Positions 27,113 through 35,003 of a DNA stretch of 64,000 nt are shown here, in pieces. The stretch is from assembly GCA_963803495.1 (NCBI GenBank), contig CAWDMP010000002.1:1612001-1676000 (forward strand), given 5' to 3'. The notes below the pieces were generated by a model. It had not been told where the DNA came from and did not search any database. It saw only the letters and a list, made by a program, of their open reading frames with translations. The stretch is from Persicitalea sp963803495 (GTDB taxonomy: Bacteria; Bacteroidota; Bacteroidia; Cytophagales; Spirosomataceae). The position numbers and the translations under genes are program-made. How positions within the stretch are numbered: position 1 is the first letter of the stretch; the number at the start of each line of letters is the position of its first letter.

Positions 27113-28237
27113 TTAGGGTGAACGAATGATGGATGAGCCGCAACCGTCGCCACTCACGATAATCTGGGCGTCGAGCATCCGGTACTCGGCTTCGATGCTC
27201 AGGCACAGGACGTTCAGTTTTTGAAATAAAGACTCATCGGTCAGGTCGCCGTTGAAAAGGCAGTCGGCGAATACTTCGGCGTCGTACACAATGTCCACGC
27301 CGTAGGCTTTTTCGATGGCAGCGAAGACATCGGAAACGCGGGCGTTCTCAAACTTGAAGGAATGCACCACGGCGGCCCGCGACTCGCCGGGCAGCGGCAC
27401 CGGATTTTCGATAAGTTCTTTGACCAGCCGGATGTCCCTGCGCGAAAGCGTGGCCTGTTGGTTGGGCAAAAGCACAATCCCTTCCCGTTCACGCTTACTG
27501 ACGCCCCGCCGGGCACTCACTTCGTCGGCCACCGCCACCGATACCTTGCCCGAGTTGACTTTGACAGTAATGTCCTCTTCGTCTTCATAGGCCTTTACAT
27601 TGAAGCTCGTTCCCAGAACTTTGGTAACCAGCTCGTTGGCGTAGACGACGAAAGGCTTCTTAGGGTTTTTGGTCACTTCAAAATAAGCTTCTCCGCTCAG
27701 GAACACTTCCCGCAGGTTTTCGTCATCGAACGACTCAGTGTAGCTGATTCGGGAATCAGGCTTCAAGAATACCAAACTGCCATCGGCTAGGTTGACCAGC
27801 AGCGGTTTGTCGGTTTCGTTGATGCGCTCGACCAACTGAGATTCCACCTTTTGGCGAAGGTGCGCGTAGCTGATTTCGTCGACGGGTACTTGTCGGTACA
27901 GATACCCCAAAGCCAGCATGGCCACGACTGAGGCAGCGGCCGCAAACCGCCACCAAACGGGCCTTGTCGTGAGCGTCACCTTTTGTTCCGCATCCATTTC
28001 CCGGCGAATTTTTGCCAACACGACACGCTCCGCTTCAGGATTGGGAAAGTGGTTTTCCACGCCTTCCCCAAGTGTTTTGACAAATTCCCGAGCGGCGCGG
28101 AATTCGACTATTTTCTCGGGGTACTCCTCGGGGAAGCGTTGCCAAAAGACACCCGAGTCGGTCGTCGGGTCGAGCACCCAATGCCGGAAAGAGGCATCGT
28201 CTAAAAAGTCTTCGACGGTATAGTCCTGGTAGTTCAT
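27113..28237 (-). CDS. FecR-family anti-sigma factor
   Basis: 374 aa. The N-terminal cytoplasmic part (about residues 1-85) binds the sigma factor. A single membrane helix lies at about 94-113 (WWRFAAAASVVAMLALGYLY). The periplasmic part has the FecR core (LPNQQATLSRRDI region preceded by FLSGEAYFEVTKNPKKPFVV) and a C-terminal domain of about 65 residues that contacts the STN domain of the receptor (NARVSDVFAAIEKAYGVDIV). It is 108 nt behind the ECF sigma gene and 165 nt in front of susC, the standard order of a trans-envelope signalling unit. It should hold the sigma factor inactive until the receptor is loaded. Confidence 0.95.
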   Translation of the reverse strand: MNYQDYTVEDFLDDASFRHWVLDPTTDSGVFWQRFPEEYPEKIVEFRAAREFVKTLGEGVENHFPNPEAERVVLAKIRREMDAEQKVTLTTRPVWWRFAAAASVVAMLALGYLYRQVPVDEISYAHLRQKVESQLVERINETDKPLLVNLADGSLVFLKPDSRISYTESFDDENLREVFLSGEAYFEVTKNPKKPFVVYANELVTKVLGTSFNVKAYEDEEDITVKVNSGKVSVAVADEVSARRGVSKREREGIVLLPNQQATLSRRDIRLVKELIENPVPLPGESRAAVVHSFKFENARVSDVFAAIEKAYGVDIVYDAEVFADCLFNGDLTDESLFQKLNVLCLSIEAEYRMLDAQIIVSGDGCGSSIIRSP

Positions 28238-28345
28238 GGTTATTTTCCGGGAATTAAGTGCACCATTCCCCTATATCCACAGAGAAACATTGGGGTGATT
28301 TTTCAACCCCCCAAACGGCAACTATTTTAGAAATACTTTTCTTAA

Positions 28346-28930
28346 TTAAAATAAAACACTGATAATCAAAATAATAGAGATTCTACGAAGGATAGTCAGT
28401 GCCTTCTGCACTAAATTTCGGGCCGACTGCTCTTTGATTTCGAGTAGTTCGGCTACCTGAGCGTAGGGGAGGTCGTGGTAGTAGTGGAGTTCGAGGGCCT
28501 CGCGTTGGCGAGGCGGGAGTTGGGCCAGCCAGTTTTTCAGCTTATCGCTTTGCAGAATACCCTCTTCTTTCTCAGAAAACAGGGTTTCGGGGGAGTTGTG
28601 AGTGGGAAGGTGTGACTCAGGGATACCATCTAATTTTCGGCTATTCAAGTACATAGGCTTTTGAATCCGGTGTACCCGCCGGCGCAACGAACCCAGCAGG
28701 TAGAATTTTACGGAGCGGGCCTGGCTGAGTACTTCCCGCTTTCGCCAGATTTCAAGGAAAAGATCCTGAATGGCGTCGTTTACCCCTTCTTCTTCGGGCA
28801 GCAGACTGAACCCGTAGGCGTATAAATCGTTGAAATAGCGATGGTACAATAGCTCGAAAGCGGCCTCGCTTCCGTCTAGCACTCCACTCCACAGGTCGTT
28901 ATCGTCGCTATTTTTCGAGTAGTTTATCAA
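28346..28930 (-). CDS. ECF RNA polymerase sigma factor
   Basis: 194 aa. Region 2 covers about residues 20-85 (AFELLYHRYFNDLYAYGFSL, then DAIQDLFLEIWRKR), and region 4 covers about 130-185 with a helix-turn-helix (LPPRQREALELHYYHDLPYA, then EQSARNLVQKALTIL). This is the Bacteroidota FecI-like type paired with FecR. It directs transcription of the downstream susC/susD and probably the whole sulfatase block. The hydrophobic C-terminal tail (ISIILIISVLF) is unusual for a soluble sigma factor and resembles the tails seen in some members. It is divergent from menB. Confidence 0.95.
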   Translation of the reverse strand: MINYSKNSDDNDLWSGVLDGSEAAFELLYHRYFNDLYAYGFSLLPEEEGVNDAIQDLFLEIWRKREVLSQARSVKFYLLGSLRRRVHRIQKPMYLNSRKLDGIPESHLPTHNSPETLFSEKEEGILQSDKLKNWLAQLPPRQREALELHYYHDLPYAQVAELLEIKEQSARNLVQKALTILRRISIILIISVLF

Positions 28931-29050
28931 TTGGCATTTTCTGAATTAATGACCAATAAAAGGCAGAAAAATGCAAACCTACTAAGTGGCATGAGCCAAC
29001 TTGCACCGAACCGGATTGCGTGGTTCCACCGTATTTCCCAAAGCATTGCT

Positions 29051-29058
29051 TAATTTTG
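29051..29058 (+). promoter_or_regulatory. Probable -7 box of the menB promoter
   Basis: TAATTTTG fits the Bacteroidota TAnnTTTG consensus and lies 27 nt before the chosen menB ATG, which would give a short leader. No clear -33 element was found. Confidence 0.4.
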
Positions 29059-29085
29059 AATCCTTTCTCTCAAACCAGACTTTTC

Positions 29086-29925
29086 ATGCAAAATCCCGAC
29101 TGGCAGACTGCCAAAATTTACGAAGACATTACCTATAAAAAACATAATGGTGTGGCCCGCATCGCCTTCAACCGGCCCGACGTGCGCAATGCCTTCCGCC
29201 CCGGTACCGTGTTTGAGCTCCTCGACGCCTTCGAGGATGCCCGCAACGACGGTAGCATCGGCGTGGTGCTGCTGTCGGGCGAAGGCCCGGCCAAGGATGG
29301 CGTGTACGCGTTTTGCTCGGGCGGCGACCAAAAGTTCCGTGACAAGGCGGGCTACAAAGGCAACGACGGCCTCGACCGCCTCAATATTCTGGAAGTGCAG
29401 CGACAAATCCGCTTCATGACCAAGCCCATCATCGCCGTAGTACCCGGCTGGGCGGTAGGCGGCGGCCACAGCCTGCACGTGGTGTGCGACCTGACGCTGG
29501 CCAGCCAGGAACACGCCATTTTCAAGCAAACCGACGCCAACGTGGCCAGCTACGATGCGGGCTACGGCTCGGCCTACCTCGCCCGGCAGATCGGGCAGAA
29601 GCGGGCGCGTGAGATTTTCTTCTTGGGTCGCAGCTACTCGGCGCAGGAGGCCTTCGAGATGGGGATGGTCAACGCCGTAGTACCGCACGACGAACTGGAA
29701 GCGACCGCCTACCAATGGGCGCAGGAAATTCTAGAAAAGAGCCCAATGGCGATCCGAATGCTGAAATTTGCCTTCAACATGGTAGACGACGGCATGGTGG
29801 GCCAGCAGATTTTCGCGGGAGAAGCCACCCGCCTGGGCTACATGACCGACGAAGCCCGCGAGGGCCGCGACGCGTTTCTGGAAAAGCGCAAACCGGACTT
29901 CGATCAGTTTCCCAAGCACTCTTAG
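29086..29925 (+). CDS. menB: 1,4-dihydroxy-2-naphthoyl-CoA synthase
   Basis: Crotonase-fold enzyme of menaquinone synthesis, closing the ring of o-succinylbenzoyl-CoA. 279 aa from the ATG at 29086 (MQNPDWQTAKIYEDITYKK). An upstream in-frame extension from 29020 covers the promoter region and is unlikely. Family motifs are GVARIAFNRPDVRNAFRPGT, the oxyanion-hole sequence AFCSGGDQKFR, WAVGGGHSLHVVCDLTLAS, and the conserved active-site stretch TDANVASYDAGYGSAYLARQ. Other men genes are not adjacent, which is common in this phylum. The reading frame is intact. Confidence 0.96.
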   Translation: MQNPDWQTAKIYEDITYKKHNGVARIAFNRPDVRNAFRPGTVFELLDAFEDARNDGSIGVVLLSGEGPAKDGVYAFCSGGDQKFRDKAGYKGNDGLDRLNILEVQRQIRFMTKPIIAVVPGWAVGGGHSLHVVCDLTLASQEHAIFKQTDANVASYDAGYGSAYLARQIGQKRAREIFFLGRSYSAQEAFEMGMVNAVVPHDELEATAYQWAQEILEKSPMAIRMLKFAFNMVDDGMVGQQIFAGEATRLGYMTDEAREGRDAFLEKRKPDFDQFPKHS

Positions 29926-29949
29926 TTAATGGATAGTTGATAATGGATA

Positions 29950-30150
29950 ATGGATAATTCTTTCGACTCAGCTTTCTATTCGTTGGATTTTAGATTAGCT
30001 ACCTCTGCTGACCTTTCGGAGATTGTCGCTATGTTGGCTGACGATGCGCTGGGTGCGATGCGGGAGCAGACAGAAAGCGCGGCTGTCACCTGCTACAGCT
30101 GTCACCTGCTACAATTGACTACTGACAAAAGACGGCCCGGCGCTATTTGA
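29950..30150 (+). pseudogene. N-terminal fragment of a GNAT-type acetyltransferase
   Basis: The segment DFRLATSADLSEIVAMLADD followed by ALGAMRE matches the first 30 residues of a small GNAT acetyltransferase, usually about 150 aa. After that the homology stops abruptly at a 16-bp tandem duplication (GCTGTCACCTGCTACA at 30082-30097 and 30098-30113). No acetyl-CoA binding motif is present. It is a leftover of a deleted gene. The rest of 30114-30222 holds nothing I can recognise. Confidence 0.6.
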
Positions 30151-30222
30151 TTTTATGAATCGTTGGGATTCGTGGCGACGCACGAGGACATGAATCTAGT
30201 TTTTTAAAAAATCTATTTTAGC

Positions 30223-30230
30223 TAAATTTG
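30223..30230 (+). promoter_or_regulatory. Probable -7 box for the toxin/antitoxin pair
   Basis: TAAATTTG, an exact TAnnTTTG match, lies 28 nt before the antitoxin ATG in an AT-rich stretch. A run of T at about 30200-30205 is at roughly the distance of a -33 element. Confidence 0.5.
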
Positions 30231-30258
30231 CTCTGTATTTACGAACTATTGGTTGATT

Positions 30259-30495
30259 ATGAAACAGGTAACACTCCAAATTCCCGACAGTAAGTTTGCT
30301 TTTTTCATGCAATTAATACACTCCCTCAATTTTGTTGAAGTGAGCGAACCTGAGCGTTTAATAGATACACTAAACGCCGACCAGAAAGCAATCTGGGAAA
30401 ACATCAGGACAGGGTTTGAGGAACTACAAATGATGGAGAGGGGAGAAATAAGGACGAGACCCGTTCAGGATTTGCTCAACGAACTGGAAGGGTGA
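30259..30495 (+). CDS. Probable antitoxin of a RelE-type module
   Basis: 78 aa from the ATG at 30259 (MKQVTLQIPDSKFAFFMQLI). A TTG two codons upstream is in frame but weaker. The N-terminal beta strand plus helices, then an acidic extended C-terminus (DTLNADQKAIWENIRTGFEE), fit small Bacteroidota antitoxins encoded ahead of RelE-like toxins. Its stop TGA overlaps the toxin start ATG by 1 nt (TGATG), showing translational coupling. Assignment rests on size, order and coupling; I do not recognise a named family. Confidence 0.7.
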   Translation: MKQVTLQIPDSKFAFFMQLIHSLNFVEVSEPERLIDTLNADQKAIWENIRTGFEELQMMERGEIRTRPVQDLLNELEG

Positions 30496-30826
30496 TGTAC
30501 GAAATATCCACGCTGCCCAACTTTGATCGTGAGTTTAAGAAACTAGCCAAAAAATATCCTTCTATTGGTAGCGATTTGAAGGAAATGCTGACCGAGCTTT
30601 CCAAGAATCCTTTTCAGGGAGACTCCCTCGGCAAAGATTGCTACAAGATACGGATGGCGATCAGTTCCAAGAAAAGAGGGAAAAGTGGCGGCGCCCGACT
30701 GATAACCTTCGTAAAGTTGTTTCGAAGTCAATCGTCCTATTGTCAATCTACGACAAATCCACGCAGGCAGATATTGAGGGAAGCACGATTGGAAGGCTTT
30801 TGCGAGAAATCGACCTTCTTCCCTAG
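30495..30826 (+). pseudogene. RelE/ParE-type toxin with a one-base frameshift
   Basis: The first frame gives MYEISTLPNFDREFKKLAKK and KIRMAISSKKRGKSGGARLI, clearly a RelE-superfamily mRNA interferase. After TFVK at about 30713 the frame is lost. One nucleotide later in phase the rest reads VVSKSIVLLSIYDKSTQADI and ends at 30826 (REIDLLP). Adding one G after GTAAAG restores a 110-aa toxin of normal size. Without it the catalytic C-terminal strand is missing and the toxin should be inactive. The antitoxin gene is intact. Confidence 0.8.
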
Positions 30827-30849
30827 CAGATGCAAGGTACTGTGCTCCC

Positions 30850-31284
30850 CTATAAGCGCTCGATCCTCTCCAGGGCTTGCTCGAGTCGGTCGGGGGTGGC
30901 GGGTACGATCAGTTCGAGCATCTGCTTGAGGTGCAGCAGGCTGAAAGGCTTGGTAATCATGCCCAAGGCTCCCAGGGAAGTGACTTCCGCGCGGTCGTGC
31001 GCACTGGATGAAGTGGAATAGATGATGACCGGAATAGCTTGTAGTTGTGGGTCTTGCTTCAACTCAGTCAGGCATTCTTTGCCATTCATACGGGGCATAT
31101 TCAAATCCAGAAAGATAAGCTGGGGAAGCGAGCCCGCACTACTCCTCAACGTCTCCAACGCCTCCAGACCGTTGACCGCGCTGGAAAACCGGGCGTCGGA
31201 GGCGACTTCCTGCAGCATTTCGTGGAAGAGTGAAATATCGTCCTCATCGTCGTCGATCAGGAAAACAGTCAGGCTATTGGTCAT
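30850..31284 (-). CDS. Single-domain response regulator (receiver only)
   Basis: 144 aa. CheY-like fold with the acidic cluster Asp11-Asp13, phospho-acceptor Asp60 in IFLDLNMPRMNG, and Lys112 in ITKPFS. It resembles the Rcp1-type regulators that pair with large hybrid or phytochrome-like kinases. It has no output domain, so it would act by protein contact. It follows the CheB-CheR-kinase fusion gene by 24 nt on the same strand, making that kinase the likely phosphodonor. Confidence 0.92.
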   Translation of the reverse strand: MTNSLTVFLIDDDEDDISLFHEMLQEVASDARFSSAVNGLEALETLRSSAGSLPQLIFLDLNMPRMNGKECLTELKQDPQLQAIPVIIYSTSSSAHDRAEVTSLGALGMITKPFSLLHLKQMLELIVPATPDRLEQALERIERL

Positions 31285-31308
31285 ATAAGGTGCTCCTGGC
31301 TAATGATG

Positions 31309-34164
31309 TCAAAGTTTTTTTTCGGGTTGTCGAATCGGTAGGCGAACGGAAAACACCGCCCCCACGGGTTTATTTTGCCGGGCTTCGATGGCACCTCCGT
31401 GTCGCTCCGCGATTTTTTTGCACAGCGACAACCCCAGCCCATTACCTTCGTACTGGCTCTTGTTGTGCAGCCGATAAAAAGTTTTGAAGATACTGTCGCT
31501 ATCTGCCGCGTCGAACCCGATGCCGTTGTCTTTCACGTCGATACGCAAGATACCCGACTCGGATGAGATTTCATCCGGCTCTGGTTCGCTGGTGACCTCG
31601 ATGATGCAGTCGCGCTTCCGGCCGGAAAATTTCAATGAGTTGTTGATCAGATTATAAAAAAGCTGATAAAGCTGTACGCGCACACCTTCGATCACGGGCA
31701 ATTCGGCGACCAGTATTTTGGCCTTTTTCTGGCTGACGACCACTTCCAGATCAGACCGTATCTCAGCGATGATTTCGGCCAAGTCCACTTCCGAAACATT
31801 CTGCTCGCCCGAGTCGAGCGAACTGTACAGTAGCACACCGTCGATCATACTGTACATCCGCTGGGCGGCACTATTTATCTTATCCAGAAATACGTTCACA
31901 TCGGTGGGCAGGGCTTCACCAAATTTCTCCTGAATGCGGGTACTGAACGTCCTGATCTTGCGAATCGGCTCTTTAAGGTCGTGGCTGGCTACGTGGGCAA
32001 ACTGCTGCAGGTCGTCGTTGGATCGCTGCAATTCCGCCGTCCGTCGCGAGACGAGTTTTTCGAGGTGTTCGGCCTGTTTCTTCTGATTGTCGATGTCGGT
32101 GAATACCCCGATCCAGTTCACGATGCCGTTCGTTTCGTCGCGCAGGGGCACGGCACGAAGCGAGTGCCAGCAGTGTTCGCCGCTCAGGGTGTTCAGCACT
32201 ACCTCAGTCTGAAAACTTTCGTCTTCCGAGTCTTGCTGGGTGAGGGTGTTCATCACGCTCCCCAGCACTTCCGCATCCATCACCGACTTCCAGCTCTGCC
32301 AGTCCAGCGGATCGAGCGCCGAGTACTGCCGCCAGCGATCAGATACGTAGAGGAGTTCTCCTGCCTGGTTGCTCATCCAAATAAGTTGGGGTAGCGTGTC
32401 GGCCAGGGTGCGGAAGCGCTCTTCGCGCTCACGAATTTCGTTTCGGGCTTGTATTTCGAGCGTCACATCCCGCGTGAGCAGCATGACCTTGGTCGCCGAT
32501 TCGGCATCGTACCGAATCGGCACGGTATAGATCTGGAACCGCTGGTCGCCGAAGCCAAACTCCCCTTCGCAGGACTCACCCGCCAGGGTACGGGCAAAAA
32601 TATCTTTTAAATTGTCCCTTTCTTCCTGCGAAGGGTTCATCTCGAGAATAATCTTCCCGGCGATGTCGGACAGACTGTAGTCGTAGCGATTCATGCCCCG
32701 GCCGGCCATGTACTCGATGGCAAAGTTCTCATCCAGAATGCCAATTACTCCGTTGGGAATGTTTTCGGCCATCGTGCGGTACAGTAGCTCGTTGCGCTCA
32801 CTGGCCTGCTTGGACAACTTTAGCTCGGCTTCCTTCTCGATGAGGAGGGCGTTGGCGAAGCGTAGCTCCGAGTTGGCCGAAAACAGCTCTTCGTTGGTCG
32901 ATTGCAGCTCTTCGTTGCTGGTTTCCAGCTCTTCGTTGGACGACTTCAACTCTTCGTTGGCCGATTGCAGTTCCTCATTGATGGATTGCAGCTCCTCGTT
33001 GCTGGTTTCCAGCTCTTCGGTAAAAGTCTGCAGGTGTTCGCGCAGCGCCATGATTTCCTGCTCCATGTCCCGCATCCGGTAGTCGGCGAGCTGGTCGGGA
33101 ATGATCTCCTCGGAAAACTGAATGTAGTTGGTCGCCGGGTTGATCGCCTCGAACACCAGCATGTAATGCTGTACGCCCGACACTGGATACACCAGCGGAA
33201 ACAGCTTCAACTGCACGTAGTGGTCGGTGTCGAAAAGGGTGAACTTGACCACGTGACTCGTCAGGGGTTTGCCCGTCTTGCGCACCTGCACCAGCAGCGA
33301 CCTGATCTCGATGACCAGTTCGGGATTAGCCATTTTCAGAAGGTTGGTGCTGGTCGCGCCCTGGCTCATTTCGGTGTAGAGTCGCAAGCTGCCCTGCACT
33401 TCCTTGATGTCGGCGTGCTCGGTGATGATGACCATCGGGTCAGTGCCGGCGTAGTACAGTGTTTCCTTGGCCACATCGACCAGCGACATGGTGCGGGCGG
33501 CGGGTCGCGGCGTCGACGCCACTTCATCCGGCTTCATGCGGAAGCGGGGAAGCCGTGCCGCCGACAGCGAAGTCGACTGCAGCTTCTGGAATATCTTGAA
33601 TTGGTTTACTTTGGAAAAAAGCTCGTTGCTGACGCTGACGCTCTCCGATTTGCCCAAAAACAGCAGCCCGTTTTCCTTCAGGGCATAGTTGAACAGTTGC
33701 AGCACATCGCGCTGCAGATGGTTGTTGAAGTAAATCAGCAGGTTGCGGCACACGACCAGGTCGAGCTTGACGAACGGCGGGTCGATGGTAATGTCGTGGC
33801 GCGAGAAAAGGATATGCTGCTTGATTACCTTCTTGATCTCCATGCCGTTCGCGACCGGCTCGAAGTACTTCTCCCGCATGGCGACGGGCAGCGAGGCCAC
33901 ACTTTCGGCCGGGTACACGCCCCGGCGGGCAAAGTTGAGGGCGCGCTCGTCGATGTCGGTGGCGAAGATCTGCACCGTGTGGGCAAACGACTCGGCTTGC
34001 AGCAACTCGGCGAAGAGCAGCGCAATAGAGTAAGGCTCCTCGCCCGTGGCGCAGCCGACGCACCAGATGCGGATGTTCTCGCCCGCCCGCCGGTGCTTGA
34101 TCAGCGCGCGGAGTTGTTCAGTGAGCCGGTCGAAGGCTTCCTGGTTTCGGAAAAACTCGGTCAC
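31309..34164 (-). CDS. CheR-PAS-histidine kinase part of a CheB-CheR-kinase fusion (after amber stop)
   Basis: The frame from 34164 encodes most of the CheR methyltransferase domain (WCVGCATGEEPYSIALLFAE is the SAM site). A long Asn-Glu-Glu-Leu heptad coiled coil follows (about residues 380-460), then PAS domains, a HisKA box (HVASHDLKEPIRKIR) and a HATPase (YNLINNSLKFSGR, DNGIGFD). In relatives this is continuous with an N-terminal CheB domain. Here an in-frame TAG at 34198-34200 separates them, with LDTLFNTVLIGVTEFF directly after it. Restarting from the ATG/GTG here would lose the first helices of CheR. Output probably passes to the regulator downstream. Confidence 0.85.
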   Translation of the reverse strand: MTEFFRNQEAFDRLTEQLRALIKHRRAGENIRIWCVGCATGEEPYSIALLFAELLQAESFAHTVQIFATDIDERALNFARRGVYPAESVASLPVAMREKYFEPVANGMEIKKVIKQHILFSRHDITIDPPFVKLDLVVCRNLLIYFNNHLQRDVLQLFNYALKENGLLFLGKSESVSVSNELFSKVNQFKIFQKLQSTSLSAARLPRFRMKPDEVASTPRPAARTMSLVDVAKETLYYAGTDPMVIITEHADIKEVQGSLRLYTEMSQGATSTNLLKMANPELVIEIRSLLVQVRKTGKPLTSHVVKFTLFDTDHYVQLKLFPLVYPVSGVQHYMLVFEAINPATNYIQFSEEIIPDQLADYRMRDMEQEIMALREHLQTFTEELETSNEELQSINEELQSANEELKSSNEELETSNEELQSTNEELFSANSELRFANALLIEKEAELKLSKQASERNELLYRTMAENIPNGVIGILDENFAIEYMAGRGMNRYDYSLSDIAGKIILEMNPSQEERDNLKDIFARTLAGESCEGEFGFGDQRFQIYTVPIRYDAESATKVMLLTRDVTLEIQARNEIREREERFRTLADTLPQLIWMSNQAGELLYVSDRWRQYSALDPLDWQSWKSVMDAEVLGSVMNTLTQQDSEDESFQTEVVLNTLSGEHCWHSLRAVPLRDETNGIVNWIGVFTDIDNQKKQAEHLEKLVSRRTAELQRSNDDLQQFAHVASHDLKEPIRKIRTFSTRIQEKFGEALPTDVNVFLDKINSAAQRMYSMIDGVLLYSSLDSGEQNVSEVDLAEIIAEIRSDLEVVVSQKKAKILVAELPVIEGVRVQLYQLFYNLINNSLKFSGRKRDCIIEVTSEPEPDEISSESGILRIDVKDNGIGFDAADSDSIFKTFYRLHNKSQYEGNGLGLSLCKKIAERHGGAIEARQNKPVGAVFSVRLPIRQPEKKL

Positions 34165-34197
34165 GCCGATCAGTACCGTATTGAACAGGGTGTCCAG

Positions 34198-34995
34198 CTA
34201 CACGGGGTTTTGGCGGATGTACCGATAGTAATCGGTGATGCTGAGCAGCCGGAGCGCGTTGATCCGCTTTTGCAGTCGGCGCATGATGGTGGCCGGCTTG
34301 TAGTTCGAGAAATCGACGCCCGACCGCTTGGCGAGCAGTTCGAATATGGCGTCGATGCTCTTGGGATGCTCTTTGGATTTATGGACGACAATGTGATTCT
34401 TGATATACCCATAAATGTCTTCCAGCATCTGATTGACGGGCAGTACCTTGTCGACCGCCTTGGTGGCGATGGCAGCGATGGGCATGCTGCTCCACTGGGC
34501 CGAATCGGGTACCTGGGCGACCGTGAATCCGCCCTGCTCCTTAATCGCCTGAATGCCCCGGGCGCCGTCTTGCCCCGAGCCGGACAAGATGATGCCGATG
34601 GCGCGCTGCTTTTCGTGCTTGGCCAGCGAAACGAAGAAATTATCGATGGAAGGGGCATGGGTATGGGTGGCCGGCAGATCGTCGAGGTGCAGATGGCCGT
34701 CCCGATACAGAATCGTCTTGTTCTGTGGCGTAACGTAGATCGTCTTGGGCCGGACGGGCGTCTGGTCCAGGGCCGTCACCACCGGCCATTTGCTGTGCCT
34801 TTCCAGGATCGACGTAAGCTCGCTCTTGTGCGTCGGGCTCAGGTGCTGCACGATGATCAGGCATAGATTGGGAGAGTTGCCGTTGACGGTGGATACGAGC
34901 TGCGTGAGGGGATCGAGCCCGCCGGCTGAGGTACCCACGCCCACTACGTAGAAATCCCCCTGGCCGCTGCCCTCTTGAATGGGTAAGGCGTTCAT
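34198..34995 (-). CDS. CheB-CheR N-terminal part of the fusion kinase, ended by an in-frame amber codon
   Basis: 265 aa: a CheB methylesterase domain with Ser23 in VGTSAGGLDPL, His in IIVQHLSPTHKSEL, and Asp in SGSGQDGARGI, then the CheR N-terminal helices (FSNYKPATIMRRLQKRINAL). The stop TAG sits after RYIRQNPV, exactly where relatives have Glu (GAG). The following codons stay in the same frame into CheR. Without the stop the whole protein would be about 1228 aa. CheB demethylates and CheR methylates Glu side chains, classically of chemoreceptors. No chemoreceptor is encoded nearby. Confidence 0.85.
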   Translation of the reverse strand: MNALPIQEGSGQGDFYVVGVGTSAGGLDPLTQLVSTVNGNSPNLCLIIVQHLSPTHKSELTSILERHSKWPVVTALDQTPVRPKTIYVTPQNKTILYRDGHLHLDDLPATHTHAPSIDNFFVSLAKHEKQRAIGIILSGSGQDGARGIQAIKEQGGFTVAQVPDSAQWSSMPIAAIATKAVDKVLPVNQMLEDIYGYIKNHIVVHKSKEHPKSIDAIFELLAKRSGVDFSNYKPATIMRRLQKRINALRLLSITDYYRYIRQNPV

Positions 34996-35003
34996 CTTCT
35001 CTT

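Noticed and set aside
19453..34200. Reassignment of TAG to an amino acid
   Set aside because: TAG ends several intact genes here at the expected place (sulfatase at 10154, menB, nrnA), so it is a normal stop codon.
32902..34866. Plus-strand open frame of 654 codons over the CheB-CheR-kinase genes
   Set aside because: It is antisense to a clearly conserved protein, shows no recognisable motif, and is a by-product of GC-rich codon use.
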